A stretch of 64,000 nucleotides of DNA from GCA-2683135 sp964507445 (GTDB lineage: Bacteria > Planctomycetota > GCA-002687715). A program made the translations under genes and the position numbers. Below are positions 51,810 through 60,983 of this stretch, piece by piece. Location: contig CAZDQF010000013.1 in NCBI GenBank assembly GCA_964507445.1, forward strand, positions 62,001 through 126,000. The letters run 5' to 3'. The stretch's first letter is position 1. Each line of letters opens with the position of its first letter. A model generated the notes under the pieces. The model was not told where the DNA came from. It searched no databases and worked only from the letters and a program-made list of their open reading frames with translations.

Positions 51810-53017
51810 CACCGCTCCCGGGCCTTGCCCAGGGTGATCTGTACGGCTCTCGTCTGGCCGTCACGACGGACGCGCACCTCCACCGCGTCGCCGGCGTCGA
51901 AGCGAGAGAGGGCCTGGGCCAGGTCTCGTCGCGTGTTGATGGAGTGCTGACCCAACTGAACGATGATGTCTCCCAGGTAGACGCCACGGGCGGTGTCTTC
52001 GCTGGGACGGAGGCCGGCTCGTGCCGCCGGTCCGCCGGGCGCCAGCGCGCGGATGATGGCGCCTCGTTCACCCCATCTCCGGGCCTGGGCGTCGGACCAG
52101 ATGACCACGCCCAGGGAAGGTCGCGCCGCTGGCCGTCTGATGAGCTGCGGCACCACCTCGTTCACCGTGTCCACGGGGATGGCGAAGCCGATGCCCGCGT
52201 AGGCTCCGGAGGGGCTCACGATGGCGGTGTTCACTCCGATCAGCCTGCCGGCGCTGTCGAGGAGCGGGCCGCCGGAGTTGCCCGGGTTGATGGCGGCGTC
52301 CGTCTGGATGACGTCCTCGATGGGGACGCCGTTGGGCCCGTCGATCTGTCGATCGAGGCCGCTGATGACCCCCGTGGTGAGGGTCTGGTCGAGGCCGAAT
52401 GGGTTGCCGATGGCGAACACCCGTTGCCCCACCTGCAGGTCATGGGATGTGCCGATGGGGAGCTTGGGCGGCGATCGGGTGGAGTCCTTCAGCTTGAGCA
52501 CGGCCAGGTCGTTGCTGGGAGAACCGCCGACGAAGGTGGCTTCCGCCACGGTGTTGTCGGCGAAGGTGACCCGCCATCGCTGACCTCCCTGAACGACGTG
52601 GAAGTTGGTGACGATGTAGCCGCCGTCGTCCCACAGGAACCCGGTGCCGGTGCCCTTCTGGATGGCGAGGGGGTCCAGGCGCAGGACGCCGCGTCGATTG
52701 AGCAGCTGGTAGTTGGTGATGTGGACCACGGAAGGGGAGCTCTGCTTGAAGATCTGGACCGTGGTCCGCTCGTCGTCCGCCAGAGCTCCGCGGGCGCTGA
52801 CCACCCGGGGGGCGGCGTCGGGTTCCTGGGCAGGGGTGTCATCGCGGTACCAGCGCCATGCCAGCACCAGGGACAGGATGAACAGCGCGAGGAAGAAGAT
52901 GGGGGCCGCCCGCAGCTGCGGCGCTCCGTTGGTGTCGGCTCCTCGCTCGTACTCGGCCCGGCCCAATTCACGATCCTCCAGACAGCTCTGCGCCGTCAGC
53001 GGCGCGGCTCCCAGCAT
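51809..53017 (-). CDS. HtrA/DegP-like membrane-anchored serine protease
   Basis: A 402-residue S1C protease. One N-terminal helix ('APIFFLALFILSLVLAW') anchors it; a trypsin-like domain follows with triad His in 'VTNFHVVQGG', Asp in 'SNDLAVLKL' and Ser in 'NPGNSGGPLLD'. One PDZ domain (about 300-395) closes the protein ('AARAGLRPSEDTARGVYLGD' region). This single-PDZ layout resembles DegS, which cleaves anti-sigma factors; a quality-control role is equally possible. Confidence 0.92.
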   Translation of the reverse strand: MLGAAPLTAQSCLEDRELGRAEYERGADTNGAPQLRAAPIFFLALFILSLVLAWRWYRDDTPAQEPDAAPRVVSARGALADDERTTVQIFKQSSPSVVHITNYQLLNRRGVLRLDPLAIQKGTGTGFLWDDGGYIVTNFHVVQGGQRWRVTFADNTVAEATFVGGSPSNDLAVLKLKDSTRSPPKLPIGTSHDLQVGQRVFAIGNPFGLDQTLTTGVISGLDRQIDGPNGVPIEDVIQTDAAINPGNSGGPLLDSAGRLIGVNTAIVSPSGAYAGIGFAIPVDTVNEVVPQLIRRPAARPSLGVVIWSDAQARRWGERGAIIRALAPGGPAARAGLRPSEDTARGVYLGDIIVQLGQHSINTRRDLAQALSRFDAGDAVEVRVRRDGQTRAVQITLGKARER

Positions 53018-53059
53018 GCACTCTGCGGTCTCCTCTCGCCACGGCGCCCGGTCCCGTGG

Positions 53060-53695
53060 TCAGGATCGTCCGCTGGCCACGGCTTCAGCGACCAGGTCTC
53101 GGATGCGGTCGTATTCTCCCGACCGCAGGGCATCCCCCGGGACCATCCAGCTGCCGCCGCAGGCCAACACCCGTGGGTGGGCGAGCCAGTCGCCCACGTT
53201 TTCCGCGTTGACCCCGCCGGTGGGGATGAACCGGACCTCCGGAAACGGCGCCGCCACGGAGTCCAGGTAGTCTCGACCGCCCAGGGCGCCGGCGGGGAAT
53301 AACTTGAGGACGCTCAGGTCGAGGGCCACGGCCTGCATGATCTCGGAGGGCGTGGCGACGCCGGGGAAGACCGGCACGGAGAGCTCCTGGCAACGCCGCA
53401 CCACGCCGGCGTCGAGTCCGGGGGAGACGACGAAGCGGGCGCCAGCGTCCACCGCCGTGTCCACCTGCTGGCGAGAGACCACGGTCCCGGCGCCGACGAG
53501 CAGCTCGTCCATGCGGGCCATGGCTTCGATGGCCTCGGGCGCCGCGTCCGTCCGGAAGGTGACCTCGGCGCAGGGGAGTCCGCCGTCCAGGAGAGCCTGC
53601 CCCAGGGGAGCGGCCCGCGCCGCGTCCTCGATGCGGATCACCGGGACCAGCCGTAGCTGTTCCATGCGGTGCTGGATGGTCGCAGGGTCGCTCAT
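53060..53695 (-). CDS. eda: KDPG/KHG aldolase
   Basis: A 211-residue class I aldolase splitting 2-keto-3-deoxy-6-phosphogluconate into pyruvate and glyceraldehyde-3-phosphate. The Schiff-base Lys is in 'LSVLKLFPAG', the catalytic Glu in 'CAEVTFRT', and the phosphate-binding loop in 'FIPTGGVNAENV'. The start overlaps the SDR stop (ATGA). It is the terminal step for the sugar acids handled by this locus and pairs with the KDG kinase across the divergent promoter. Confidence 0.93.
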   Translation of the reverse strand: MSDPATIQHRMEQLRLVPVIRIEDAARAAPLGQALLDGGLPCAEVTFRTDAAPEAIEAMARMDELLVGAGTVVSRQQVDTAVDAGARFVVSPGLDAGVVRRCQELSVPVFPGVATPSEIMQAVALDLSVLKLFPAGALGGRDYLDSVAAPFPEVRFIPTGGVNAENVGDWLAHPRVLACGGSWMVPGDALRSGEYDRIRDLVAEAVASGRS

Positions 53696-54459
53696 AGCCG
53701 CCTCAGGGTGAGGCCGCCGTCGACCGTGAGGACCTGTCCGGTCGCGTAGGGCAGGTCTCCCCGGGCCAGCATGGCCACCGCCTTGCCCATGTCCTCCGGA
53801 GTGCCCCAGCGGGGGTCCACGAGCCCGCCGCTCGCGATCAGGTCGTCGTAGCGCTGCCGCACCGGCGCCGTCATGTCCGTCTCGGTGATGCCGGGGCGGA
53901 TCTCCCAGACCGGGATGCCGTGCTCGCCGAGGCGCACGGCCCAGAGCATGGTGGCCATCCCGAGCCCGGCCTTGGAGATGCAGTAGTCGCCGCGGTTGGT
54001 GGAGACCATCTCCGCCGAGACGGAGCCGATGTTGATGACGGCGCAGGCCCGGTCTCCGTCCTCCGCCTTCTGCTCGATCATCCAGCGGGCGGCGTCCCGG
54101 GTCAGGAACCACGGGCCCTTGAGGTTCACCCCCATGATCCAGTCGAAGGACTCCTCGTCCGCGTCCAGGATGTCCACCCGCCGCCGCGGCGCCACGCCGG
54201 CGTTGTTGACCAGCAGGTCGAGGCGTCCGAAGCGCGACCGCACGGCCTCCAGCAGTCGGACGCGCTCATCCTCCCGGCTGATGTCTGCCTGGACATAGGC
54301 GCTGCCTTCGCCGAGGGCCTCCAGCACCTCGGTCACGGACGCGGGGTCGCGGACCCCGTTGACGCACAGATCGTAACCCTCGGAAGCCAGGGCCCTCGCG
54401 ATGCCCAGGCCGATCCCACGGGTCCCTCCCGTGACCAGAGCCAGTGGTCGTTCGCTCAT
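53692..54459 (-). CDS. SDR-family oxidoreductase of the uronate cassette
   Basis: A 255-residue classical SDR: 'TGGTRGIGLG' near residues 11-20, 'NNAGVAP', and the catalytic 'YCISKAG'. It ends 'TGQVLTVDGGLTL' like FabG-type enzymes. It is coupled by ATGA overlaps to both the glucuronyl-hydrolase-like gene and eda, so it probably reduces a keto-sugar acid, such as the 4-deoxy-5-keto-uronate released by the hydrolase (DehR/KduD-like). This is inferred from context only. Confidence 0.82.
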   Translation of the reverse strand: MSERPLALVTGGTRGIGLGIARALASEGYDLCVNGVRDPASVTEVLEALGEGSAYVQADISREDERVRLLEAVRSRFGRLDLLVNNAGVAPRRRVDILDADEESFDWIMGVNLKGPWFLTRDAARWMIEQKAEDGDRACAVINIGSVSAEMVSTNRGDYCISKAGLGMATMLWAVRLGEHGIPVWEIRPGITETDMTAPVRQRYDDLIASGGLVDPRWGTPEDMGKAVAMLARGDLPYATGQVLTVDGGLTLRRL

Positions 54460-55838
54460 GAGTCCTCCGGTCCGTAGAAGGTCAGGGGCGGGCCGTCGGT
54501 GATCATGCGTTGGGCCAGCAGCGCCGCTTCCCGCACGTGGTAGTCACCCCACATGCAGGACTCGCCGCAGGGCACCTGCTGGTCCGGGGGCATGTGATCC
54601 CAGCCGTTGGGGCGATGGTAGATGGCGTGGAGGAGGAGCCCCTGGTGGTACGGGTCCTCGCCGAGGTAGGGAGCCTGCAACAACGTGTGCAGCACCGTGA
54701 GGCCTGCCTGGAAGTAACCCTGCCCGTCCTCGTCGTGATGGCTGAGCCAGCGGCCGAAGCGCATGAGGCCCTGCGCGGCGATGGCCGCCGCCGAGCTGTC
54801 CACGGGCTCGTGCGGGTTGAACGGATCGGCGGGACGATCGCGCCACCCCTCCATCATGGCGAGCCCCGGCGCTCCCGTGTCCCAGTAGGGTACGCCGTCC
54901 GTAGGCGTGTTCTGAAGGTAGTGGTCACAGGATGCCTTCGCGGCCCGTCTCATGAACTGGACCACCTCGTCACGGCCGCCGTGGGGTTCCAGGTCCGTGT
55001 CCGTGACCGTGTCCAGGAACTGGAGCAGCTCCGCGTAGCCGAGCATCACCCACGCCAGGCCGCGGGTCCAGGTGGAGAAGGGTGAGTAACCCTGCTGGGT
55101 CCCCGGGCAGCGATAGTGGCCGTCAGCTGGGTTGAACAGGCTCTCGTGGGCGACGCGGCCCCAGGTGTCGTAGGCGTCGCGCCCTTCGCCGTAGTAGACG
55201 GTGAAGCGGGCGGTGGTGCGAGCGTGCTCCACGAGGCGACCCAGGAGATCCACCGGCTCGTCCTGCTCTCCCATGAGCACGTGACCGAGTCGCCACGCCA
55301 TGGCCAGGGACCGTAGGGTCCGGATGGTGTCGGCGAACAGGGAGTGGGGGCCGTTGAACGAGTGGATGAAGCCGTTTCCGTGGGCAGTGGCGCTCCATCG
55401 ACGGGCCTGGACCGCGCCGCTGCACTTGAGCGCGAGCTCGTAGAACGCCCGTTCCCATGAGTCCTCCTGGGTGCGCCCTTCGATCATCAGGCGCCGGAGG
55501 TTGCCGTAGGTGCTGACGTTGTTGAAGCCGTGATCGTGGACCCCCATGTGGGTGACGTGGGGCGCCATGATGTCGCGCGTGGCCTCCCGTCCGAGCCGCA
55601 AGAACTCCTCATCGTCCGTGGCGTCGAACTGGAGGATGGCGCTGCCGTACTGGAAGCCCTCGGTCCACTCGGTCCAGCCCCGAGCGGTGTAGGCGCCGTC
55701 CACGGTGAACACCGGGGCCCCCGGCTGTGCCCCCGCGGTCTTCTGGATGGAGCGGATCTTGGCTCTGGACAACTCCCAGAACCGTTCCAGTGCGGCGGTG
55801 AGGTCTACAGGTCGGAGCGCTTGATCGATTTGGATCAT
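54456..55838 (-). CDS. GH88/105-like unsaturated glucuronyl hydrolase
   Basis: A 460-residue (alpha/alpha)6-barrel protein without a signal peptide, so cytoplasmic. 'STWTRGLAWVMLGYAEL' matches the W-x-R-G-x-A-W signature of unsaturated glucuronyl/chondroitin hydrolases, and 'HDHGFNNVSTYGNLRRL' and 'PYWDTGAPG' fit the active-site regions. It would release unsaturated uronate from lyase-generated oligosaccharides. Start 55838 (MIQIDQALRP) is used. It faces the kinase gene across 46 bp. Confidence 0.78.
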   Translation of the reverse strand: MIQIDQALRPVDLTAALERFWELSRAKIRSIQKTAGAQPGAPVFTVDGAYTARGWTEWTEGFQYGSAILQFDATDDEEFLRLGREATRDIMAPHVTHMGVHDHGFNNVSTYGNLRRLMIEGRTQEDSWERAFYELALKCSGAVQARRWSATAHGNGFIHSFNGPHSLFADTIRTLRSLAMAWRLGHVLMGEQDEPVDLLGRLVEHARTTARFTVYYGEGRDAYDTWGRVAHESLFNPADGHYRCPGTQQGYSPFSTWTRGLAWVMLGYAELLQFLDTVTDTDLEPHGGRDEVVQFMRRAAKASCDHYLQNTPTDGVPYWDTGAPGLAMMEGWRDRPADPFNPHEPVDSSAAAIAAQGLMRFGRWLSHHDEDGQGYFQAGLTVLHTLLQAPYLGEDPYHQGLLLHAIYHRPNGWDHMPPDQQVPCGESCMWGDYHVREAALLAQRMITDGPPLTFYGPEDS

Positions 55839-55884
55839 GGGGTTGTGATGTCCGGGCGACGGTATTCTGCCACAGGAGTGCGCG
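55839..55884. promoter_or_regulatory. Divergent promoter region of uronate cassette
   Basis: Only 46 bp separate two divergent translation starts, so the promoters must overlap or extend into coding sequence. AGGAG (55876-55880 area) is the ribosome-binding site for the GTG start of the kinase. No operator was recognised. Confidence 0.45.
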
Positions 55885-56976
55885 GTGAACATCAAACCCG
55901 AGAGCGAGTGTCGTTGGGACTGCGTCAGCCTGGGCGAGGTGATGCTCCGCCTGGATCCGGGAGAGGGGCGCATCTCGCGGGCGCGCTCGTTCCAGGTCTG
56001 GGAAGGGGGCGGCGAGTACAACGTCGCCCGGGCGCTGCGGCGCTGCTTCGGCCTGCGCGCCAGCCACGTCACCGCCCTGGTGGACAACCCGGTGGGTCAC
56101 CTGGTGGAGGACCTCATGTTGCAGGGCGGCGTGGACGTCACCCATGTGCGCTGGGTCCCCTTCGACGGCGTCGGCCGGGAGTCTCGTGTGGGGCTCAACT
56201 TCACGGAGCGAGGGTTCGGCGTCCGCGCTGCCCTCGGCTGTTCTGACCGTGGCCGCTCCGCCGCGTCCCTGATGCAGCCGGGGGAGGTGGACTGGGAGCG
56301 TCTGTTCGGCGTCGACGGCGTCCGTTGGTTCCACACGGGAGGGATCTACGCGGCCCTCTCCGATACCACCGCGGCGGTGGCTCGGGAGGCCATGGAGGCC
56401 GCCCGCCGTCACGGCACCGTGGTGAGCTACGACCTCAACTACCGGCCGTCTCTGTGGAAGTCCATCGGCGGCGCCGCCGGGGCCCAGGCAGTGAACAAGC
56501 AGCTGGCTCCGTTGGTGGACGTGATGCTCGGCAACGAAGAGGACTTCACCGCCTGCCTGGGCCTTGAGGTGCCCGGCGTGGACGAGGACCTCGAGGACCT
56601 GGACCCCGGAGCGTTCGGCCGCATGATCGACGAAGCGGTGAAGGCCTACCCCAACTTCCAGGTGGTGGCCACCACCTTGCGGAGCGCCAGGACCGCCACG
56701 GTCAATCACTGGGGCGCGGTGTGCTGGAGCGACGGGCGGTTGCATCAGGCGACCCAGCGCCAGGACCTGGAGATCCTCGACCGCGTCGGCGGCGGCGACT
56801 CCTTCGCCTCCGGGTTGGCGTACGGTTTCCTGGTCGGCAAGGGGCCGCAGTTCGCGGTGGATTGCGGCGCTGCTCACGGCGCCCTGGCCATGACGACCCC
56901 GGGGGACACCTCCATGGCGACCCTGGCAGAGGTGGAGCGGGTCATGGGCGGCGGCGGCGCCCGCGTGCAGCGATGA
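55885..56976 (+). CDS. kdgK: PfkB-family 2-keto-3-deoxygluconate kinase
   Basis: A 363-residue ribokinase-fold enzyme. The Gly-rich substrate motif 'WEGGGEYNVARAL' is near residue 40 and the ATP/anion-hole signature with catalytic Asp is 'RVGGGDSFASGLAYG'. Together with eda across the promoter this gives KDG to KDPG to pyruvate plus triose phosphate. Start is GTG 55885. The stop overlaps the next start (ATGA). Confidence 0.85.
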   Translation: MNIKPESECRWDCVSLGEVMLRLDPGEGRISRARSFQVWEGGGEYNVARALRRCFGLRASHVTALVDNPVGHLVEDLMLQGGVDVTHVRWVPFDGVGRESRVGLNFTERGFGVRAALGCSDRGRSAASLMQPGEVDWERLFGVDGVRWFHTGGIYAALSDTTAAVAREAMEAARRHGTVVSYDLNYRPSLWKSIGGAAGAQAVNKQLAPLVDVMLGNEEDFTACLGLEVPGVDEDLEDLDPGAFGRMIDEAVKAYPNFQVVATTLRSARTATVNHWGAVCWSDGRLHQATQRQDLEILDRVGGGDSFASGLAYGFLVGKGPQFAVDCGAAHGALAMTTPGDTSMATLAEVERVMGGGGARVQR

Positions 56977-58229
56977 CGTCGCCCCGGGTCCTGCAATTCG
57001 GCACCGGCGTGTTCCTGCGCGGGCACTTCGACTGGATGCTGCAACGAGCCCGTGACGCGGAGCTGTGGGACGGCTCGGTCATCGGCGTCAAGCTCACCGC
57101 TCGCGGTCCGCTCCCGCTCGCCGACCAGCCGGCGTTTCCTCATGTCATCCGTGGCGTGAGGGACGGGGTGCCAACGGAGGAGCACTCCAAGGTCTCCGTG
57201 GTGGAGAGCTGGTTGCACCCCTATCAGTCCTGGTCCGTGGTGCTGGGCACGGCCCGCCTCAAGACGTTGGACGTGGTGGTGTCCAACAGCACGGAGGCGG
57301 GGATCGCCTATGCGCCGGCGCCGCCGCCGGGCACGTGCCCTGACCCGTTCCCCGCCAAGCTGCTGGCCTGGCTTCACATGCGGTTCGAGGCCCACCCTGG
57401 CCGTCCGGTCACGGTGCTGCCCCTGGAGCTGGTGGACGACAACGGCCCCCGACTCAAGGAGGTGGTGCGTCGGTATGCGGAGGACTGGGCGCTGGGCATG
57501 GCGTTCGCCGTCTGGCTGGAGGAGCGCTGCGAGTTCCGCTCCACCCTGGTGGATCGGATCGTGACCAAGCCCGGGGAGGGGGATGACCCGCTGCAGGTGA
57601 TCGCGGAGCCCTATCACCTGCTGGCCATCGAGGGCGACGACGGGCTGGAGGAGCGGTTGCCGCTCCGTCGGGCGGGTCTGGAGGTGGTCTACACCGCGGA
57701 CCTGGCGGAGCTCCGGAAGCGGAAGGTGAGGGTGCTCAACGGCGCGCACCACGTCATGACCTTCCTGGGGCTGGCGCTCGGCAAGGGCAACGTGCTCGAG
57801 TGCATGGAAGACGCCTCCCTGGGGCCGTTCGTGGAGTGGGTCATCAGGGAGGAGGTGCTCCCCGCCCTCGGAGGGGACCTGGAGGAGACCAGCGCCTACG
57901 CGGGGGTCATCCTGGAGCGCTTCGCCAACCCGTGGCTCGATCATCGGCTGGAGTCCATCGCGCTGAACTCCGCCGCCAAGGTCCTCGTGCGGCTCATCCC
58001 GTCCATCCTCGATCACCGACAGGGGACGGGAGCCTGGCCGCCCGGTCTGCTGCTGGCGGTGGCCGCCTTCCTCGCTTACGACGGCGACGCGGCGGGCTGC
58101 GAGCACGAGCCTGTCCGGGCCGCGTGCGCGGAGGTCTCCGGGCTCAATGAGGCGGTGGACGCGGCCCTCGCGTCGTTGCGTGCGTCAGGTCCGGCGCGAG
58201 CCATGGAGGAGGCGCGGTCGCGACCCTGA
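56973..58229 (+). CDS. Tagaturonate/fructuronate reductase-like (mannitol dehydrogenase family)
   Basis: A 418-residue protein with an N-terminal Rossmann domain ('VLQFGTGVFLRGHFDWML') and a C-terminal helical domain carrying the family motif 'VRVLNGAHHVM'. The length and this motif fit UxaB-type reductases, which convert tagaturonate to altronate with NADH. A dehydratase (UxaA/UxuA) needed to reach KDG is not in the window. It is coupled to kdgK by an ATGA overlap. Confidence 0.8.
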   Translation: MTSPRVLQFGTGVFLRGHFDWMLQRARDAELWDGSVIGVKLTARGPLPLADQPAFPHVIRGVRDGVPTEEHSKVSVVESWLHPYQSWSVVLGTARLKTLDVVVSNSTEAGIAYAPAPPPGTCPDPFPAKLLAWLHMRFEAHPGRPVTVLPLELVDDNGPRLKEVVRRYAEDWALGMAFAVWLEERCEFRSTLVDRIVTKPGEGDDPLQVIAEPYHLLAIEGDDGLEERLPLRRAGLEVVYTADLAELRKRKVRVLNGAHHVMTFLGLALGKGNVLECMEDASLGPFVEWVIREEVLPALGGDLEETSAYAGVILERFANPWLDHRLESIALNSAAKVLVRLIPSILDHRQGTGAWPPGLLLAVAAFLAYDGDAAGCEHEPVRAACAEVSGLNEAVDAALASLRASGPARAMEEARSRP

Positions 58230-58262
58230 GGGAACCGGCCCCTGATGGTAGGCTCCCACGCC

Positions 58263-59279
58263 ATGCGCTGCGTCATCCTCGATCAACCGAACCAGTTTCG
58301 TCTCGATGAACGGGCGGTCCCGGAACCCGCGTCGGGTGAGGTGCTCGTGCGGATGGTGCGCATGGGTATCTGCGGCACGGACCTGCACGCCTTCCAGGGA
58401 CACCAGCCGTTCTTCAGCTACCCCCGGGTGATCGGCCACGAGCTGGCGGGTGAGGTGTCCGCCCTGGGAGAGGGGGTGGAGGGGTTCACCGTCGGCGATC
58501 CGGTGGTGGTGTTGCCCTATCTGGCTTGCAAGCGGTGCATAGCGTGCCGGCGCGGTCGTCCGAACTGCTGCGAGAACATCCGGGTCATGGGAGTCCACGT
58601 GGACGGCGGGCTGAGAGAGTACGTCCCCGTTCCAGCGGATCACTTGTTGCCGGCGCCGGGCCTGGACTGGGATCAGCGGGCTCTCGTGGAGTGCCTGGCC
58701 ATCGGCGCCCACGCCATCCGCAGGGCGGACCCGGAGCCAGAGGAGAACGTCCTGGTGATCGGCGCCGGACCCATCGGTCTCGGTGTGCTGCAGTTCGCGC
58801 GGGCGCGGGGAGCCCGGACCATCGCCATGGACATCAACGGGGACCGCCTCCGGTTCTGGACCGAGCAGCTGGGGGGCGGTGACACCGTGGGCCCGGACGA
58901 CGACCCGGCGGCCAGGGTGAGGGACCTGTGTGGTGGGGATCGGCCCACCTGCGTGGTGGACGCCACGGGCCACGTGGGCTCCATGTGCGGCGCGCTGGAG
59001 CATGTGGCCCACGGAGGGCGGCTGGTGTACGTGGGGCTGACCAAGGAGACCTTCGGTTGGCCGCACCCGGAGTTCCACATGCGCGAGACCACCTTGCTGG
59101 CGTCCCGCAACGCCACCGCCGCGGACTTCGGCGCGGTCATGGATGCCATGCGAGAGGGGACCGTGGCGCCGTCCTGCCTGGTGACCCACCGGACGACCCT
59201 CGGGGACGTGATCTCCCGCTTCGAGAGTTACATCGATCCGGCCACGGGCGCGGTCAAGGCGCTCATCGACTTCGACTGA
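58263..59279 (+). CDS. Zinc-dependent alcohol/sugar-acid dehydrogenase
   Basis: A 338-residue medium-chain dehydrogenase. The catalytic zinc site is Cys in 'GICGTDLHAF' plus 'GHELAGE'; the structural zinc site is 'CKRCIACRRGRPNC'. The NAD fold is 'VIGAGPIGLGVL'. Similar enzymes oxidise L-galactonate, L-idonate or threonine; next to UxaB-like and KDG kinase genes, a hexonate such as L-galactonate is the likeliest substrate. ATG 58263 (MRCVILD) gives the usual N-terminus. Confidence 0.83.
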   Translation: MRCVILDQPNQFRLDERAVPEPASGEVLVRMVRMGICGTDLHAFQGHQPFFSYPRVIGHELAGEVSALGEGVEGFTVGDPVVVLPYLACKRCIACRRGRPNCCENIRVMGVHVDGGLREYVPVPADHLLPAPGLDWDQRALVECLAIGAHAIRRADPEPEENVLVIGAGPIGLGVLQFARARGARTIAMDINGDRLRFWTEQLGGGDTVGPDDDPAARVRDLCGGDRPTCVVDATGHVGSMCGALEHVAHGGRLVYVGLTKETFGWPHPEFHMRETTLLASRNATAADFGAVMDAMREGTVAPSCLVTHRTTLGDVISRFESYIDPATGAVKALIDFD

Positions 59280-59294
59280 CGACCACCCGCCCGG

Positions 59295-59831
59295 TCACTG
59301 GATCTCGAGGATCCGGACGATGTGGTCGACGTAGAACGTGGCGCCGGAGGCCTTGCCCGTCGCCAGGGCCTCCTCCTTCGACTTCCCCTCGATCCAGCGG
59401 GCGCGACAGGCGAAGAGCCCCCCTACCCGGTTGCTGGAGCCGCAGTAGACAACGGTGTCCCGGCCCTCAGAGCCCCTGAGGGCGTCGTCCAGGGCCTGGG
59501 CGTTCTCCCGTGTCAGGCCGTCCGCTCCGTTGACGGGGATGCGGACGAAGCGGATGCCCAGCTGCGCGGCCCTGGCCTCCTCCCAGCCGGTGTCGTCCTC
59601 TTCGGACCGGCGCAGGGTGATCACGTCCCGCACCCCCCGCCGTCCCAACTCCTGTAGCTGTTCCGGGGAGATCTGCCCGGCCGTGATGACCCCCGGCATG
59701 GGGGTGTTCATGTTTCGCAAATCCATGTCCGTCATGTCCGTGCCCGCGTCACGAGAGTCCCTCTCAGGGTCGTCGTAGGCGCAGGATACCAGGGTGATGG
59801 CCAGGGCCGAGAGCAGCGTCAGGGTGCGCAT
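59295..59831 (-). CDS. BLH-type protein phosphatase lipoprotein
   Basis: A 178-residue lipoprotein ('LLSALAITLVSC', Cys about 17). The domain 'AGQISPEQLQELGRRGVRDVITLR' (read in parts) and the P-loop 'YCGSSNRVGGL', a C-x4-R variant, match the beta-lactamase-hydrolase-like/dual-specificity phosphatase group. The substrate is unknown. Its start overlaps the stop of the outer-membrane barrel gene. Confidence 0.7.
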   Translation of the reverse strand: MRTLTLLSALAITLVSCAYDDPERDSRDAGTDMTDMDLRNMNTPMPGVITAGQISPEQLQELGRRGVRDVITLRRSEEDDTGWEEARAAQLGIRFVRIPVNGADGLTRENAQALDDALRGSEGRDTVVYCGSSNRVGGLFACRARWIEGKSKEEALATGKASGATFYVDHIVRILEIQ

Positions 59832-60895
59832 CAGAACTTGTACTCCAGGCCCACCAGGAGCCTCAGGTCCAGGGCGGTGGTGTCGTCCGCGGGCTTGCCG
59901 CTGTACTCCACCTCGAAGGTGTTCTGCAGGTTCCATCGCTTCGAGAGCGCGGTCTGCAGCTTGGTCGTGCTGCTGATGATGAAGTCGGAGGGATCGACGA
60001 ACGGGAAGATGATCTCGAACTCCTCCGACAGGAGCCATGAGCCGAACAGGCGGTTCTTGTAGACGAAGGCGCCGCGACCGGAGGCGTCGTTCCGCGGGGT
60101 CTCGCTGTCATAGCTCTGGTGCAGGTAGTCGACGCCCGCCTCCAGGTCGAAGCTCTGATGGTCCTTGTCACCTCTCCAGAGGTTCACGCCGGCGCCGATG
60201 CCGCTGGTCACCCGCAGGTCCAGGTTCTTGATCTTGTCGTACTCGAACTCCGAGCGCGTGTAGCTGTAGAAGTCCTCATGGTAGAAGTGATCCCACTTGC
60301 CACCCGCCATGATGCTCCCCGCGGTGTGTTCGCCTTCCGTCTTCCCGTAGGCGACGGAGCCGTAGAGCTTCAGGCGATCGCTGGTCCACTGACGTTTCAG
60401 GGTGGCGTTGAGCTGGAACAGCCCGGAGTCGGTGTTCCCCTTGCGGAAGGTGCCCAGCAGGGCCACGCTTCCGTTCCAATCCGCCGGGTCAAGGATGGGC
60501 TTGGCGGCCTCCTCGGCAGATGTCTCAGCGGCTTCTTGCGCCGGTCTCTCCGGCGTGGGCGCCGGTCTGGGGGGGAGCGCGGCGGTGGGGATGCGGCCCT
60601 CCGGGATGAAGGTCGCCGCGATCACGAGGGCGTCGTCTTCGAGGCGCAGCACCCGGGCGGTGACGCGGTCACCGTTGCCGAACATCACGGCCACATCGGA
60701 TGTGACCCGAAGGCCGGGAGCCTTCAGGTCCACCCAGGGGATGAACCGCTCCGAGCCCTCCACCAGCATGGCCACGCCCTCGGCGTACAGACCGGCCACC
60801 GATCCTTGGAGCTCATCGCCGCTCTCGAGGGTCGCGCGGGCGTCCTGGGCGTTGGCCAGGGAGAGCATGAGCAGCGGGACAACCATCCAGCGCAT
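59831..60895 (-). CDS. DUF481 outer-membrane beta-barrel protein
   Basis: A 354-residue exported protein (signal ends 'LLMLSLANAQ'). Residues about 20-105 form a small beta domain ('LESGDELQGSVAGLYAEGV', read in parts), a Pro/Ala/Glu linker follows, and from about 135 to the end amphipathic strands alternate, finishing in 'RLLVGLEYKF' with the terminal Phe required for barrel insertion. 'GNTDSGLFQLNATLKRQW' is the DUF481 hallmark. Function of the family is poorly known. Confidence 0.82.
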   Translation of the reverse strand: MRWMVVPLLMLSLANAQDARATLESGDELQGSVAGLYAEGVAMLVEGSERFIPWVDLKAPGLRVTSDVAVMFGNGDRVTARVLRLEDDALVIAATFIPEGRIPTAALPPRPAPTPERPAQEAAETSAEEAAKPILDPADWNGSVALLGTFRKGNTDSGLFQLNATLKRQWTSDRLKLYGSVAYGKTEGEHTAGSIMAGGKWDHFYHEDFYSYTRSEFEYDKIKNLDLRVTSGIGAGVNLWRGDKDHQSFDLEAGVDYLHQSYDSETPRNDASGRGAFVYKNRLFGSWLLSEEFEIIFPFVDPSDFIISSTTKLQTALSKRWNLQNTFEVEYSGKPADDTTALDLRLLVGLEYKF

Positions 60896-60983
60896 GGATC
60901 TTGCCTTTCGTGGATTGACCGGAACCCGATGCTCCGGCGGAAGACAATACGCGGCAGCGGGGTGGAGCCAAAGAGCGTCCGAT

